DNA from: Chlorokybus atmophyticus | Taxonomy: Eukaryota > Streptophyta > Chlorokybophyceae > Chlorokybales > Chlorokybaceae | DNA length: 30,471 bases | NCBI GenBank assembly: GCA_009103225.1 | Contig: RHPI01003491.1 | Coordinates: forward strand, 301,385-331,855 | Reading direction: 5' to 3' | Shown: in pieces, positions 18,870 to 30,135 of the stretch | How positions within the stretch are numbered: position 1 is the first letter of the stretch | Layout: each line of letters opens with the position of its first letter | Program-made: the position numbers and the translations under genes | The notes under the pieces: generated by a model | Seen by the model: only the letters and a program-made list of their open reading frames with translations | The model's database searches: none | What the model was told of the DNA's origin: nothing

Positions 18870-20611
18870 TCAGAATATGAACAAGTTGATACCAGAGCCA
18901 CCATCCACCCCGATGATCTGCCCAGTGATGGCCTTGGACAATTTGTTGTCAAACAGAAATGCCACCGCTGCCGCAATGTCTTCGCTATCAACCAGTTCCT
19001 GTGCGGGATTATGTTGCGCACCATATCCTCCATGTTGAACCCGGCGTTTGCAGCTTTCATTTCTTCCATTGTTGTATCAAACATCTCCGACGGAGATGTG
19101 GGCCCAGGAGCGACAGCGTTCACGCGTACGCCCTTGCTTGCAGCCTGCAAGTGCGAGTTCAGAATGTACAGTTTAATGCAGCGCACATTAACACTTCCTG
19201 AAGGCTGCTTGTGTTTTGTGCAAATGGTGCGTACCTCCATGGCAGCGCCAATGGTTAAGTTGTTGAGAGCAGCCTTGCTGGCTTCATAGGCCGTGTAGCC
19301 TGGCATCACCTTGTGGCTAAAGATGCTGCTGGTGTTGACGATCGAGCCATACCTTTGCGCCAACATTTGCTTTAGCTCCGCCTAGCAGAAGCAACATGTG
19401 AATGCACGGCCTTTTGCCATGGCACTGGCAAGTTACCAACAGCAAATGACAAACTGTTCATTGTAAGCCGAACAACTTGTCACTGTGCACAAAGCTCCTG
19501 TTTATCACAGCCTTTATCTCGGCTGACCTTCATGCAGGCTGCTTGGCTGAACAGGTTGATGTTGAAGGTCTTCGCCAGCTCGTCCAAATCCATGTCCACA
19601 ACTGGGCTAGGAGGCGAGCTGTACCCTGCGTTGTGTCGCACAGCGTCAACCACCTGACCTGGCCTGATGAGTTACTTGACTTGCATGCGGGCAAGCACGT
19701 GTGCCTTGTCTACACTACACAACAGATTAAACCAACGGTCTCAGCAGGCTGACGTACCTGCATTGTTAAAGGCTGCATCCAGCTTGCCGTGCGCTCCCAC
19801 TATGTCCGCCAAAACCTGAACAAAGAGCAAATATGTTTGCATGCAAGCGTTGACGTAGAGATTCAGACAATCATTCACATGATGTTGATACGCAGATGCA
19901 TGTGTAACTCACCTTCTCAATTTGTGCCGAATCTATGACGTCCAACTTAGCGACCGTTGCTGCAACAATCAAAGAACTCTTGCTCAGCATGTGACAGTGA
20001 CAGTATGTCACACAAGGACAACTCTTGCTGCTCATGCATTTCTCACACCTCGGCCCTTGCCAGCGGTGTTGATCTTGGCTCTAAGGGTTTCTAGGCGGTC
20101 CTTGCGGCGGGCGGCAATCCAGACATGGGCGCCCTGGGCGGCGAGGTGCTCCGCAGTGACGGCGCCGATGCCGCTGCTGGCGCCAGTCACCAGAACACCT
20201 TGCCCTCAAATCTGTGAGACACAATGCACGATCAGTCGGCTGAGCATGCAACTGCAAGCTGACAAGCAAGCAGTAAGTGCACAAGCAAGTGAGGAAGGAA
20301 GAGCGAGAACGCACAGCAAGCACAAGCAGGAGAAACTCTCAATACAGCTTGTAGCAAATTTTTCGTCGCTGTTCCATAGCAAGTGAACAAGCCTAGCAAG
20401 CATGCAAGTGTACGCACGAGTCCTTCCCCAATATAAGTATAAATATAAAACAGACTACAAAGCCAGCTTGCATGCCTGTCTCTGTATGTTGTGACCCACT
20501 CAACACCCCAACCAAGCAGCAGCCAGGCGGCGTGAAGTACAGTCCATGCATGGAACACAGTGTGACGACAACGTAAGTACGAAGCAGCGCCCACCTCGCG
20601 GACGATCCCAT
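18870..20611 (-). pseudogene. SDR copy 3, frameshifted
   Basis: Minus-strand exons: 20611-20595 (MGSSA), 20211-20049, 19959-19913, 19815-19758, 19625-19528, 19381-19235, 19144-18870. Exon 2 is 163 nt instead of 164: one base is lost in the run encoding VFLV just before the glycine motif (about 20193-20198). Exon 7 is 275 nt instead of 276: a base is lost near 18997-19006, in the segment corresponding to PLGKL. Between the lesions the sequence is well kept: NNAG, an active-site YEASK and VNTSSIF remain, and all splice sites are GT-AG. Either both deletions are real and the gene is a young pseudogene, or they are assembly errors. The two intact copies show no such indels in equal lengths of exon. 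Confidence 0.83.
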
Positions 20612-20639
20612 GGTGGGTGAAGTGGGAGTTGGAAGAAAC

Positions 20640-22638
20640 GTGAGGTTGCTAGCCTGGTTTTGTGTGCTCAAGGGCAAGGGGCGTCTACCAGCAGCTTGCA
20701 GCGCAGCAACCAAAAGGTCATCACCATGACCGCACAACATGTACGCACAGCCCCGCAGCATCGCAGTACGGCATGTCACAGGCGAAATCAATGCAGTAGC
20801 GGGTGTGTGCCTGAACTGCAGCTTTCAAGTTTGACACGCTGCGCTGTTTTACTTGTATTGTGCCAAGCAGAGCCTGCGGTGATCTATACATGTAGTAATT
20901 ACAGGCAGCTGGTACAACCACCGCAGCAAAACCTATTGGACCTGAGTCCCCTGGCTCCTGTCGTGAAATTCAACTTCCATCATGTTTGTGTCCAATATGT
21001 AACCAAATGTTTGCATTGCTTCTTTCTTAACGCCCACCCTACCCTAAGGCATAGCCTCTACAAATGGCATGCACTGCTAAGCCATTGACTCCAATTGGTT
21101 GACAATTGGTACAGTTTGCGCAGCACACCATTTTTCCGAATTGCACATGGGGTGAAATGGAATCATTCAATTCTAGTCTGGTATCCATATATTGGGAACA
21201 AATGCTTGCATCCTATATATGATGCAAGCATGGACAGCACAGTTTTTACATATATGTAGATACTGTGCCATCTGCATCAAGGCTGAAAAAGTATTATCTT
21301 ATGTTTATCACAGTTTAATACGTTGATGTCTATAACACTAGCTTACACTTTGAATCGTTTAGAAATATGATCAGCTTGCCGTATGCTGCATAACGCAGCT
21401 CGACAGTGCATGCACCACCACCACCATCAGTGGTATGCTATAATGTTTTAGGTGCAACAGAAATGATGAGTGATTGCAATAATCGGCCTACAACTCAACA
21501 TAAATAGCAATTACTATAAGCTATCAGGGAATGCAATTGACGGTTTTGCAATAATGCTCCAGCTTTATTGAAGGGTTTAATCCACTTCAAATATATGTGA
21601 TTCCATAGTATGTGTACATGCTATAATATGAGATAGCATGTTATTCGCATTCACCGCAGCTTTCATGCTCTTCACTCGGTGAGCTTGTATAAGCAGTCAA
21701 TGCAAACTACGTTGTAATTGGCTAGAAGGCATGTTAGTACAACTATGAAGCTGTTAATGTTGGTGCATTAAGTTATAGTCCATACGTGAACGCAGTCTAC
21801 GCATGAATGCATGTTCAGACTAAATAAACTACATGCCTCCCCCCCCCCCGCGGGCCCCCGCCCCACACATGTATCAATTGAGCTATTCTCATGCCTTAAT
21901 TGAATGCCTTGCATTTGTTGATGTGCTTGAATGCGTTCTTGCACGCTTTGCATCTGCATTATACCATATATAAAAGCCTGTATATTGGCTTAATCTCAAT
22001 CAATAAGGCTATAAGACTAATAGTATTAGGTACATAAAAAAAAGTGTATTAGCCAAAAAAAAAGCAGACCTTTACTATATGAATGAACTTTGAGCGTGAT
22101 GGTCTACTCTTGTTGCCAACAAAAACAGCCGTGGTCAATGATCACAGCATTTCAATAGCCACACGCTATCAGGTGTAATTGTTGTGTTACAAACCCTAAC
22201 AAGCTCATACAACACATCATGTACGTGTCCTGCCCATCGCATTGTCAGTGACCATATGTCACCCATCATGATGCGCACAATGCTCGCTGACAACTTGGCA
22301 CTGTCAAGGCTTTCTGCAGAAGCTGCATGGCATGTGAATTGGCAGAGAGGTTAATATTTGACCGATGCAGACATGGCGTTCATGCAACTATTACCCGCTT
22401 AATGTTGGCCAACTTCATGCACATATCGCGGGACAGTTGCTATGTGCAATTGTCGCGGGCCGACTGTGCGACTGGGTAGGCTGCTGTGCTCGCAGCTCAC
22501 CATCCTACATGGCGACCGCCGTAGCGGCTTGCTTCGCCGCTGGTGGACGTCCTCCAAGCAAGCTCGGGTGTTGTAGTGTTGAAGCTTAGGCAGCGTTGCG
22601 CTAGAGTTCAGCGCCTACGCTTCTGTTCTACGCCACCC
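20640..22638. other. Spacer between SDR copies 3 and 4, AT-rich
   Basis: The first 350 bp are the 5' flank of copy 3. From about 21100 to 22080 the DNA is clearly more AT-rich than the rest and holds short hairpins (TGCTTGCATC / GATGCAAGCA at 21203-21230; CATGCTAT / ATAGCATG at 21617-21640). A C/G block lies at 21839-21863 and A-runs near 22035 and 22056. No gene is recognised. The stretch nearest copy 4 resembles the 5' flanks of the other SDR copies. Confidence 0.5.
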
Positions 22639-24180
22639 ATGTCATCGTCTGCGAGGTGGGCGTCGCTCTTTGTGTTTGTACCATTGTCGACACAGTGCGC
22701 ATGCTGCAAGCGTAGACTTGCCCTTTATTGTGCTACTTGAGCAAGTAGCTCAGACTCATCCACAGTTTCAAGGCCGTGATGGCTCAGCTAATGGGGCGTG
22801 CATTGTCGCTCGCAGGTTTGAGGGCAAGGTGTTTCTCGTGACTGGCGCCAGCAGCGGCATTGGCGCCATCACTGCGGAACACCTCGCCTCCCAGGGCGCC
22901 CACGTCTGGATCGCTGCCCGCCGCAAGGAACGCCTGGAAGCCCTCAGAGACAAAATCAACGCCGCTGGCAAAGGGCAAGGTGAGAGGAATGCATGAGCAG
23001 GCAAGAATTGTGCTTGTGTGACGTGCTGTCACTGTCATGTGCTGATTGAGTGCTTGGCGTTTTGCAGCAACGGTCGCTGTATTAGATGTCACAGACTGGG
23101 TGCAAGTTGAGAAGGTGGGTTGGAAATGCACAACACTAATAGTGGTTGAGACCATAGGTAGCAATATTGAACGCATCTGTCACTGCAGGTCAATGCAAGT
23201 CTGCATGTACCGTCATCGCCATGTACTTCACTCAGGTTGTGTCGGACATAGTGGATGCGCACGGCAAGCTGGATGGAGCCTTCAACAATGCAGGTGCAGT
23301 ATGCACTTCAGCCTGCTGAGACAAATGCTTTGAAGTTGTTCTGTATACTTGTCACACACGAATTGCGCATGCAAGGTAAGCAGCAGTTCTGAGCAAGTCA
23401 GGTCTGTTGACACTGTCATACACAGGGTACATTCCACCGGCTAGCCCACTTGCTGACATGGACTTGGATGAGCTGACAAAGACCTTCAACATCAATGCGC
23501 TAAGCCAGGCAGCCTGCATGAAGGTGAGAAGATAGGGTGGATGTAATGAACAGGCTTTGTGTGATGCCATCGCATCGGGGCAATGTATCACGCTCACTTA
23601 TGGATGATGATTGTAGGGTGATAACTACCCTTGTTGCACTTGCCAGGCAGAGCTGAAGCAGATGTTGGCGCAAGGGTATGGCTCAGTCGTCAACAACACC
23701 AGCATCTTTGGCTACAAGGTAATGACAGCAGGCTACACAGTCCATCAAGCCAGCAAGGCTGCCCTCATTAACTTTACCATTGGCGCGGCCATGGAGGTAT
23801 GCACAGTTTCACAATACACAACGTACAACTTGCAGGGGATGTTTACACTGTTCACACTTTACACGCACTGCATGATTCAGTCCAATTTGAACTCTGACCT
23901 ACAGGTGGCAGCTGCTGGCGTGCGCGTGAATGCCGTCGCTCCGGGTCCGACAGCTCCATCAGAGATGCTTGACAATACAATCGCACGCATGCAAGCCGCA
24001 AAGTCAGGGATTGATGCGGAAGGTGCATTTCGCAGCATGATTCCACTTGGGAAGATCGTTGACAGTGAGGATATTGCGTCGACAGTGGCGTTCCTCTTTG
24101 ATCAAAAAATGTCGAAGTCCATCACTGGGCAAATCATCAGCGTTGATGGTGGTGCTGGTGTCAACTTCTTTGGCATGTAA
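22639..24180 (+). CDS. Short-chain dehydrogenase/reductase, copy 4 (active-site Tyr replaced)
   Basis: Seven exons: 22639-22655, 22816-22979, 23068-23114, 23236-23293, 23426-23523, 23647-23796, 23905-24180. All are GT-AG and their lengths equal those of copy 1 exactly, giving 269 residues with no stop or shift. TGASSGIG (15-22), Arg41-Arg42, NNAG (93-96), Ser147 and Lys165 are kept. Residue 161, the catalytic tyrosine of all classical SDRs, is His: codon CAT at 23743-23745, within TVHQASK. One T-to-C change would explain it. The protein should still bind the cofactor, but normal SDR proton transfer is lost or altered. It may be a non-catalytic paralogue, an enzyme with changed chemistry, or an early pseudogene. 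A TGTAA occurs at 24346-24350. Confidence 0.9.
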
Positions 24181-26864
24181 ATTGCTTTTCTGGCTTTGCA
24201 TTATACTTGGCTATGTTGCCGTAGTCAGCCAAAACAGTTACGTCGATGATCTTGTCGTGTTGTTATGTGCTGTGCAATTGATGGCACGAGAAGTCGTTTT
24301 TGTGGTTTGCCAAAGTTGTTTGACTTTTGAAGGTGGGTTGTGCGCTGTAAATTGATGGGCGTGCGGCTGCGGCAGACACTGTAATGCAATGCAGTAGAAA
24401 CCAGTGCTTGCTGTGAGTTTATCTGCTGGGCATAGCCTGACCACCACATATGGCAAGGCGTTAGCGTGCACTCGGTGGCAATCATGTCATGCTGCACTTG
24501 ACATTTCTCGCGTTGTGCTACCAATCAAACCAACACCACTTGATGAGTGTCATCACACAGCACTGCCAAACATGTAGAATAGGAGACTGCCTGTGGGTGT
24601 TTGGAGTGTGCATTTCGCTAAGCATGGTGCATGGTGTACTCAGGGTGACTTCCACGAGCACATAGCCATGAGTTGTGGCAATACTGTTTGGGTTGTGCAG
24701 TATGGACGTAGCTGTGTTTGCCTGCTGTAAGTCTAAAGCTGCGCTGCGCATGACTACTCAAATTGTGCAGCATCCAGTTCAGATCACCATCCGGGCTCAA
24801 CAGGCTCCCCCTCAACAACAGACAGAACCGGAGCCGCGGGCCACGGCCTGTGGCCAGCTGCCAGCATACAGTGCGCTAGGTGCACCACTGATGGATGACA
24901 AGACAGTACCCACTCCCACCGCCTTTCTCACCCCAACCGCCGTCATAACAACTTCAGTGTCGCACACGACACAGCGATAGTACACAGTGCAGTGCTGACA
25001 GTCGCACTGCGCAGGGAGGGTGACGTGAGGGGGAGAGGCGGGGCAGAGGGGCCCTCAACGAGGATTACAAGATGCGGGACTGCATGGGGCCGGCGGTAGT
25101 GAGGGTGTCGCTGAAGGAGAACGGAAGAGTGGAAATGGGAGTCCGTCTGCTCAGCAGTGCTCATGCTGCTTGCTGCCGCGAACAAGTTGCTGATTAACTG
25201 GCTGCACGCGCGTGTAGGTGACGGACTTGAAATGCATGCATGCATGTCCAACGGGGTGGAGTAGTGGTAGTGATAGCATAGGTGCGTGACCCGGTGGTTG
25301 GATATGTAAAACCAAGGTGCGTGTGTGAGCATAGCGGTTGCGTTAGCACAACTCCCATAACTTTTGCCTGAGCATGCCTAACATGGGAGCAAGGACTGCT
25401 GGCGGCAAACTGCATGCGCGCAATAGCACCTTCGAGTTTACGTACACATCAGCAGTGCACACCGCAAGCAACGCAAGCAGTGCAGGCAGTCCAGCAGCCG
25501 TTTTGATTTCGAGGTCGCCAACTGGTAAGCATTGGTTACTACTTCACTAGGTTTGGTAAAATGCGATAAAGTTTGCGTGGTGGACCATCACATTGCAAGG
25601 ACCGTTTCATGAAACGGCATGCGAGTTTGCATGCTACGGCGGCAGTGCCACAGCTGAACAGCTGCGAAAGCTCTGGACGCAGGTCCGGGGGTGGGGGGGG
25701 GGCGGACCACAGCTGGTGCGGTGAGGGTTGATAGTTGAGCGCGGAAGCTAACCAGAGGAGGCGCTCACTTGGTTGTAGGTGTACAGCACTGTCAGTGCCC
25801 GAGAAGAGAGAGACAGTCGACAAGGACAGTCGACAATTTGATAAAGCTTGATGATGCCATTGACTGCGAGTCGCTGCCGGTAGGCATGTGTGACTGGAAT
25901 GGCCGTTCCATATTGTACAGTAGCACGTGTGACCACGCTGTCTGCTTAGTAATTGACTATTTGAGTCTTTTAACAACTGTGCCACTCAAGCACGATGTGC
26001 TGCATTTGTAGGTTATGCTAACGCCTGTCACGTGTGCATGACTGTAGGCTTGTGTGTTAACAACTGCGGTTACACTGTTCGTTAAACAGTGCAGTGCACT
26101 GCTTTGTTTGCAAATGTCCTATAAAGTGCAGAGCCAAATCAACACAATCAGTAATCTCTTGCATTGCGTGCATCTCGCATGGTTAAACCATGTGAAAAGT
26201 GGCACAGAGCGTACAATAAACTTGTTGTCAACTGCACACGAACACAAGCCTTGAATGGTAGGCGGTTGAGATATACACTCGAACGTCAGTACAGTACTAG
26301 TGGCGACAGGACACCAACTCTTCTCATACCCCCAGTTATGCTGTTGTGATGCAACCTAATTGCAACATATCTCTGCAACATGTGCAGAATGCTGGCAAAA
26401 GTGATACAACCTGCAAGTACTGTGCTGCACGTTGACAATTGCTCACGCGCATGCACAGTCAATATATATGGGGCTGTGCCAAGTTGTGACGTGAATGTTT
26501 ACAGTTTAGTGAGTGCACCAGTAATCTGACGTACAGCTCTGTGGTCGGCAAAAGCAGAACGGGCACACATACGTCATGACATCGCAGATTAACGTCAGCA
26601 GCGACATCGCACACGCGGCAGTACCATAAAACCATACTGTAGTCAACTTTTGTGCTCAAAGTGTTCGCATAAACTAGTCCTTCTACTAGTCAACTAATGG
26701 AAGTTCACCTGACGGTAACACCAATCCGAAAATGCCGGTGAGCAACACACAACACCTCATGCACACGTCTAGTCGCAGGTAGGGGGAAAGGGCCAACATA
26801 TCTGCAAACGATCCCCACTGGGTCAGTACAAGTCTCGCACCAGAGCAAACTTGACCACTACACA
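24181..26864. other. Spacer between SDR copy 4 and the phosphatase gene
   Basis: The two flanking genes converge here, so both 3' ends lie in this stretch. No coding exon, RNA gene or element was recognised. A short G-run occurs near 25685-25705. The longest minus-strand frame (25539-25985) has no family features. Confidence 0.45.
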
Positions 26865-29739
26865 TCAAAGCACTCTCCCGACATAACCCTTCTTAAAGTT
26901 CTCTCCAGCTGCCTCAGGCCCAGGGACGGTTTTGAACAGGTACGCCCAGTTGTTGATGTTGGAATGCCAGTACGCACCAGTCCACTCAGCACTCACTGGC
27001 GCAGTGAGCATGCGCGTGAGCTTGCCAGACTCCGCGTTCCAGACCCAAGTGTAAGCATTGTCATGGGTGTCGGTATCCTCATCAATTACTGTACAAACAA
27101 GATGAACTCAGATGGTGTTGTAACAACATGTAAGACTGCAACTCCTCTCGGATGCATGCTGACCCAATTGGTTGTACTCGTCCATGAAGCTGACGTTGTT
27201 GGGGTTGATGCTGCTTACATTACAGCCGAGGACGCCGCCGGCGTTGTTCTCGTAGTACACAGAGAAGGGTGAATAGACGATGGGCTTGCCAACAATGACC
27301 GCGGTGAGGGTCTTGGCCACATAGTCGAAGTTGACCTTGCTGTTCTGAGCGACATAATATCATCGTCGGGACGGGTATGAAGGAGTATCCCTCATTGCTC
27401 AACCAATAATCAACTCACCCGTCTAAGGTTCAGCCTGTAAACAGCTCCGCGGAGGCGTTCCACTTCAGACGGATGTTATTGCTGATACCCGCGTCAAAGC
27501 GCGTGGAAGGCTTGCCCCTGTCCCATGCCTGAAGTGAAGACACATGCCATCAACCAAACAACTGCAAAGCAGATACTGAGAAGCAACAATTGCTTTCGAG
27601 TCAGTGCGAACTCTGGTGGACTTCAGTAACAGCGGTGTACAGGGCACGGAGGCAACGGCTGTGAGTCAGACCCTCCAGCTTGGTGAACTCAGTTGTGGCG
27701 CCGAGGTAGCTGGCGTAGCGGCGACTCTCAAGACGAGAAGCCAACACCTCCTGGCCAGCCTTGACCTTGAAGCAATCCAACCCTGTGGGAGTCACACAGC
27801 ATAGCCATTACAAGTTGTGGGCATGCACTGCATAGTGCACAGACAGGGTAGCATATGCAGGCGCACACGTGCACAAAAACCAGTGAGCAACAGTAGGCAA
27901 AGCCGTGTCTCCACGTGCATGCTCTCGCACGTTTTATGCGTGGACACATACACACACACGCGAGCATGCACACACTCTGCACAGTTGTGGAGGATGCTTA
28001 CCAAAGCCACCGTTGACAGACTTGAAGCCGGCAGGGCAGAAAGGTGCAGCGGAATTGGGAGTGGCTGTCTCCGAGAAGCGAGCTGGCTTCTTGGCTTCCA
28101 AATACTCCTGCGTGGCGTGGCCGAGGCTGATCCACGTCCCGGTAAAGTCACCACCATCAGCACGTCGGGAGAGAGCTGTTGTGCAGAGGTTGTGTAAATA
28201 TGTGGTGAGGCCATTCACCCATCTTTGATTTGACTGGAATGCTAACCTGCTTGAGCTTCAGCGCGTACAGCGTGCCAGCATCGAGCTTGCTGGCGATGTC
28301 AGCAACAAACATCAACATAAGACCATTCGTGTTGTCGTCTGTAACGTACACTGTCCTCTGCATCTGTGCGCCAAAGATGCTGTGAGTATGATAGCCGAAG
28401 AGTCGTCTGTTCAAACACTATTGCTGACATCTAATTGACACGTACTCCCTTTCCAGGCATGACGTAAGGCACCTCCGAGCTGATGCGGCCGAGAGCATAG
28501 TGCTTCTGGAAGGCGAACTTGCCACCTGAATCAAGATGCATGTTGTGTGAAATGCAACGTGAGTGTCTGTCCTCACATCCACACACGCACATACCTGGGC
28601 CGCTGGTCTCGTGGACAAAGTTGTAGCTGTAAGGGTTGAACACGACCTGAACTTGGCCAACAGTGAAAGGACGGTAGAGCCCGTAGTAGCGCACGAAGTC
28701 ACCATTGGAGCCGCCGAAAGACCTGTGATAACAAAGACAAGAGTCATGGAGTTATGCAGCAGTGAAACACACATCAAGTGAGAGACTCAGTTTGGCATAA
28801 GCACACACACACACGGGAAGTCAGCTGATACATCAATGGGCCATCCACAACTGTTTCAAAGAACCGTACATCAATGTTGCCCTCCTCGCTGGCAAGGTGT
28901 GTATGCCAAGGGGTCACCTGTTGCCAACATATCATTGTGGGTTGGTGACACAATATGCACTGAGTTGCAAACGCATGTTAGAGTACAGCAATCATCCGAT
29001 CCCGTGCATGAATCCCAAAGCCCGACCCATGCGGACATGTCAACAGACTCCGCCCACTTGACAGTCATGATCATAAAGCCCGCCCCATGCGGCATTCTGC
29101 TCCACCTCGATTCCATACATGACACTTGGCTGCACACAGAATTTGGCTCAAACCCCACCTTCGGGGCCTCGTAGTGGGTGACAGTGTGCAGCTTGCCCTC
29201 CACCTTCAGCAGCAAAGTGAAGTCCTGGTCGTTGCAGATCTGAGCACCAGTGCCATCCTGCACGACGAGTCGGTCAGCATCAGTGTTAGTTGATGTGTGG
29301 TTGCCTTGGCCAACACAAACACGCACATCAGCAGTTGCATACCGTGAGCTTGATGATGTGCCAGTGGCACCACGGCCAAGGCCGAACACCCCACGCGAGC
29401 CATCATCGGGCTCGCTGCTGTCCGGCTTGGGAAACGGCTCACCGGAACGGATGAGCACATGGCAGTCCGTCTGGCCACACACAACAATAAGAGGTGAGTC
29501 TCAAGGCCAATGCGCTTCTGACTCGCCACGCTTGTCGGTTTGCACAGCGACTTGGGTTGAATGCGGGTACAGCTTGTCGAAGGCGACGACGGGGTAAGAC
29601 AAGTACTCGAAGTCAGGGGCGCATTGGCCATTGTAAGGGCGTCGGGAGTATTCACAGTTGTTATTCGCTGAGGCTGTGGCGATGAGTGCTGCAGCACAGA
29701 GCGCCAACAGCACTGCCCTGCTGACAGTGTGACCGTCAT
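26865..29739 (-). CDS. PHOX: PhoX-type (DUF839) alkaline phosphatase, frame-disrupted
   Basis: Read on the minus strand. Likely exons: about 29713-29546 (hydrophobic LLALCAAALIATASA signal sequence), 29470-29343, 29257-29154, possibly 28888-28811, 28722-28595, 28525-28446, 28357-28247, 28175-28002, 27782-27622, 27528-27419, 27344-27164, 27088-26865. Together they give about 550 residues. Family signatures in order: CNDQDFTLLLKVEG; ALGRISSEVPYVMP, RTVYVTDD and LDAGTLYALKL (the PhoX GR..E / DD / GTLY blocks); TEFTKLEG and ALYTAVTE; NPNNVSFMD, DEDTDTHDNAYTWVW, GKLTR, AEWTGAYW and WAYLF. PhoX enzymes are Ca-dependent secreted phosphomonoesterases induced by phosphate starvation; Volvox and Chlamydomonas have them. 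Oddities: no ATG in the signal-peptide frame, one-base phase mismatches at 29343 and within 27528-27419, and unclear splicing at 28247-28175. It is either a young pseudogene or affected by sequence errors. Confidence 0.8.
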
Positions 29740-29936
29740 ACAGTGACTGGTTAGTGCTGGTTTAAGACTTTGCTGGCTGCAATGCAGCCCAGGAAGTCAC
29801 TATGCCCAAGATGCATGCTATACCCAACAGTCGCATGCCTCGTATTGCAGCAGTGGACGTCACTAACCAACCAAGCTGCATACTGTGCACACAGTAGTTA
29901 TCGCAAGCATTGGTGTCAACGACGCATCTTGCAAAA

Positions 29937-30135
29937 CTGAGGGGTGGGTGCGCGTGCGTGCGTGTGCGTGCCCATACCCAACCATGCATGGTGCGTGGTT
30001 GGGTATGCGCACGCACACACGCATACGGCCATGCGCGCACGCACGCACGCACGCACGCACGCGCACCCACCCACCCACCCAGCCCCTCACCTCATGTGCC
30101 ATCACGCTTGCCATCATGTCCGCCGCCCAGTCATT
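29937..30135 (-). pseudogene. Fragment of a second EXORDIUM-like gene (exon 7 end plus intron 7)
   Basis: On the minus strand 30135-30091 encodes NDWAADMMASVMAHE and is followed directly by a GTGAGG donor at 30090. This is the last 15 codons of exon 7 of the gene at 12904-14961 (NDWAADMMASVLAHE) with the intron at exactly the same codon boundary. The following DNA also resembles that gene's intron 7 (ACCACGCAC...GCATG...GGTTGGGTATG and GC/GT alternation). After a possible acceptor ending at 29937 there is no match to exon 8, and nothing like the earlier exons is found between 30136 and 30471. It is therefore a truncated copy. Confidence 0.8.
29963..30017. repeat. 55-nt hairpin in the EXORDIUM fragment intron
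   Basis: The 22-nt arms at 29963-29984 and 29996-30017 pair with one mismatch around an 11-nt loop. A (CGCA)n run at about 30028-30062 and CCCA repeats follow. Confidence 0.88.

Noticed and set aside
26965-27272. Plus-strand open frame opposite the last phosphatase exons
   Set aside because: Antisense shadow of well-conserved PhoX blocks.
29206-29739. 177-codon minus-strand frame starting with ATG at 29739
   Set aside because: It overlaps the phosphatase signal-peptide exon in another frame and shows none of the family motifs.
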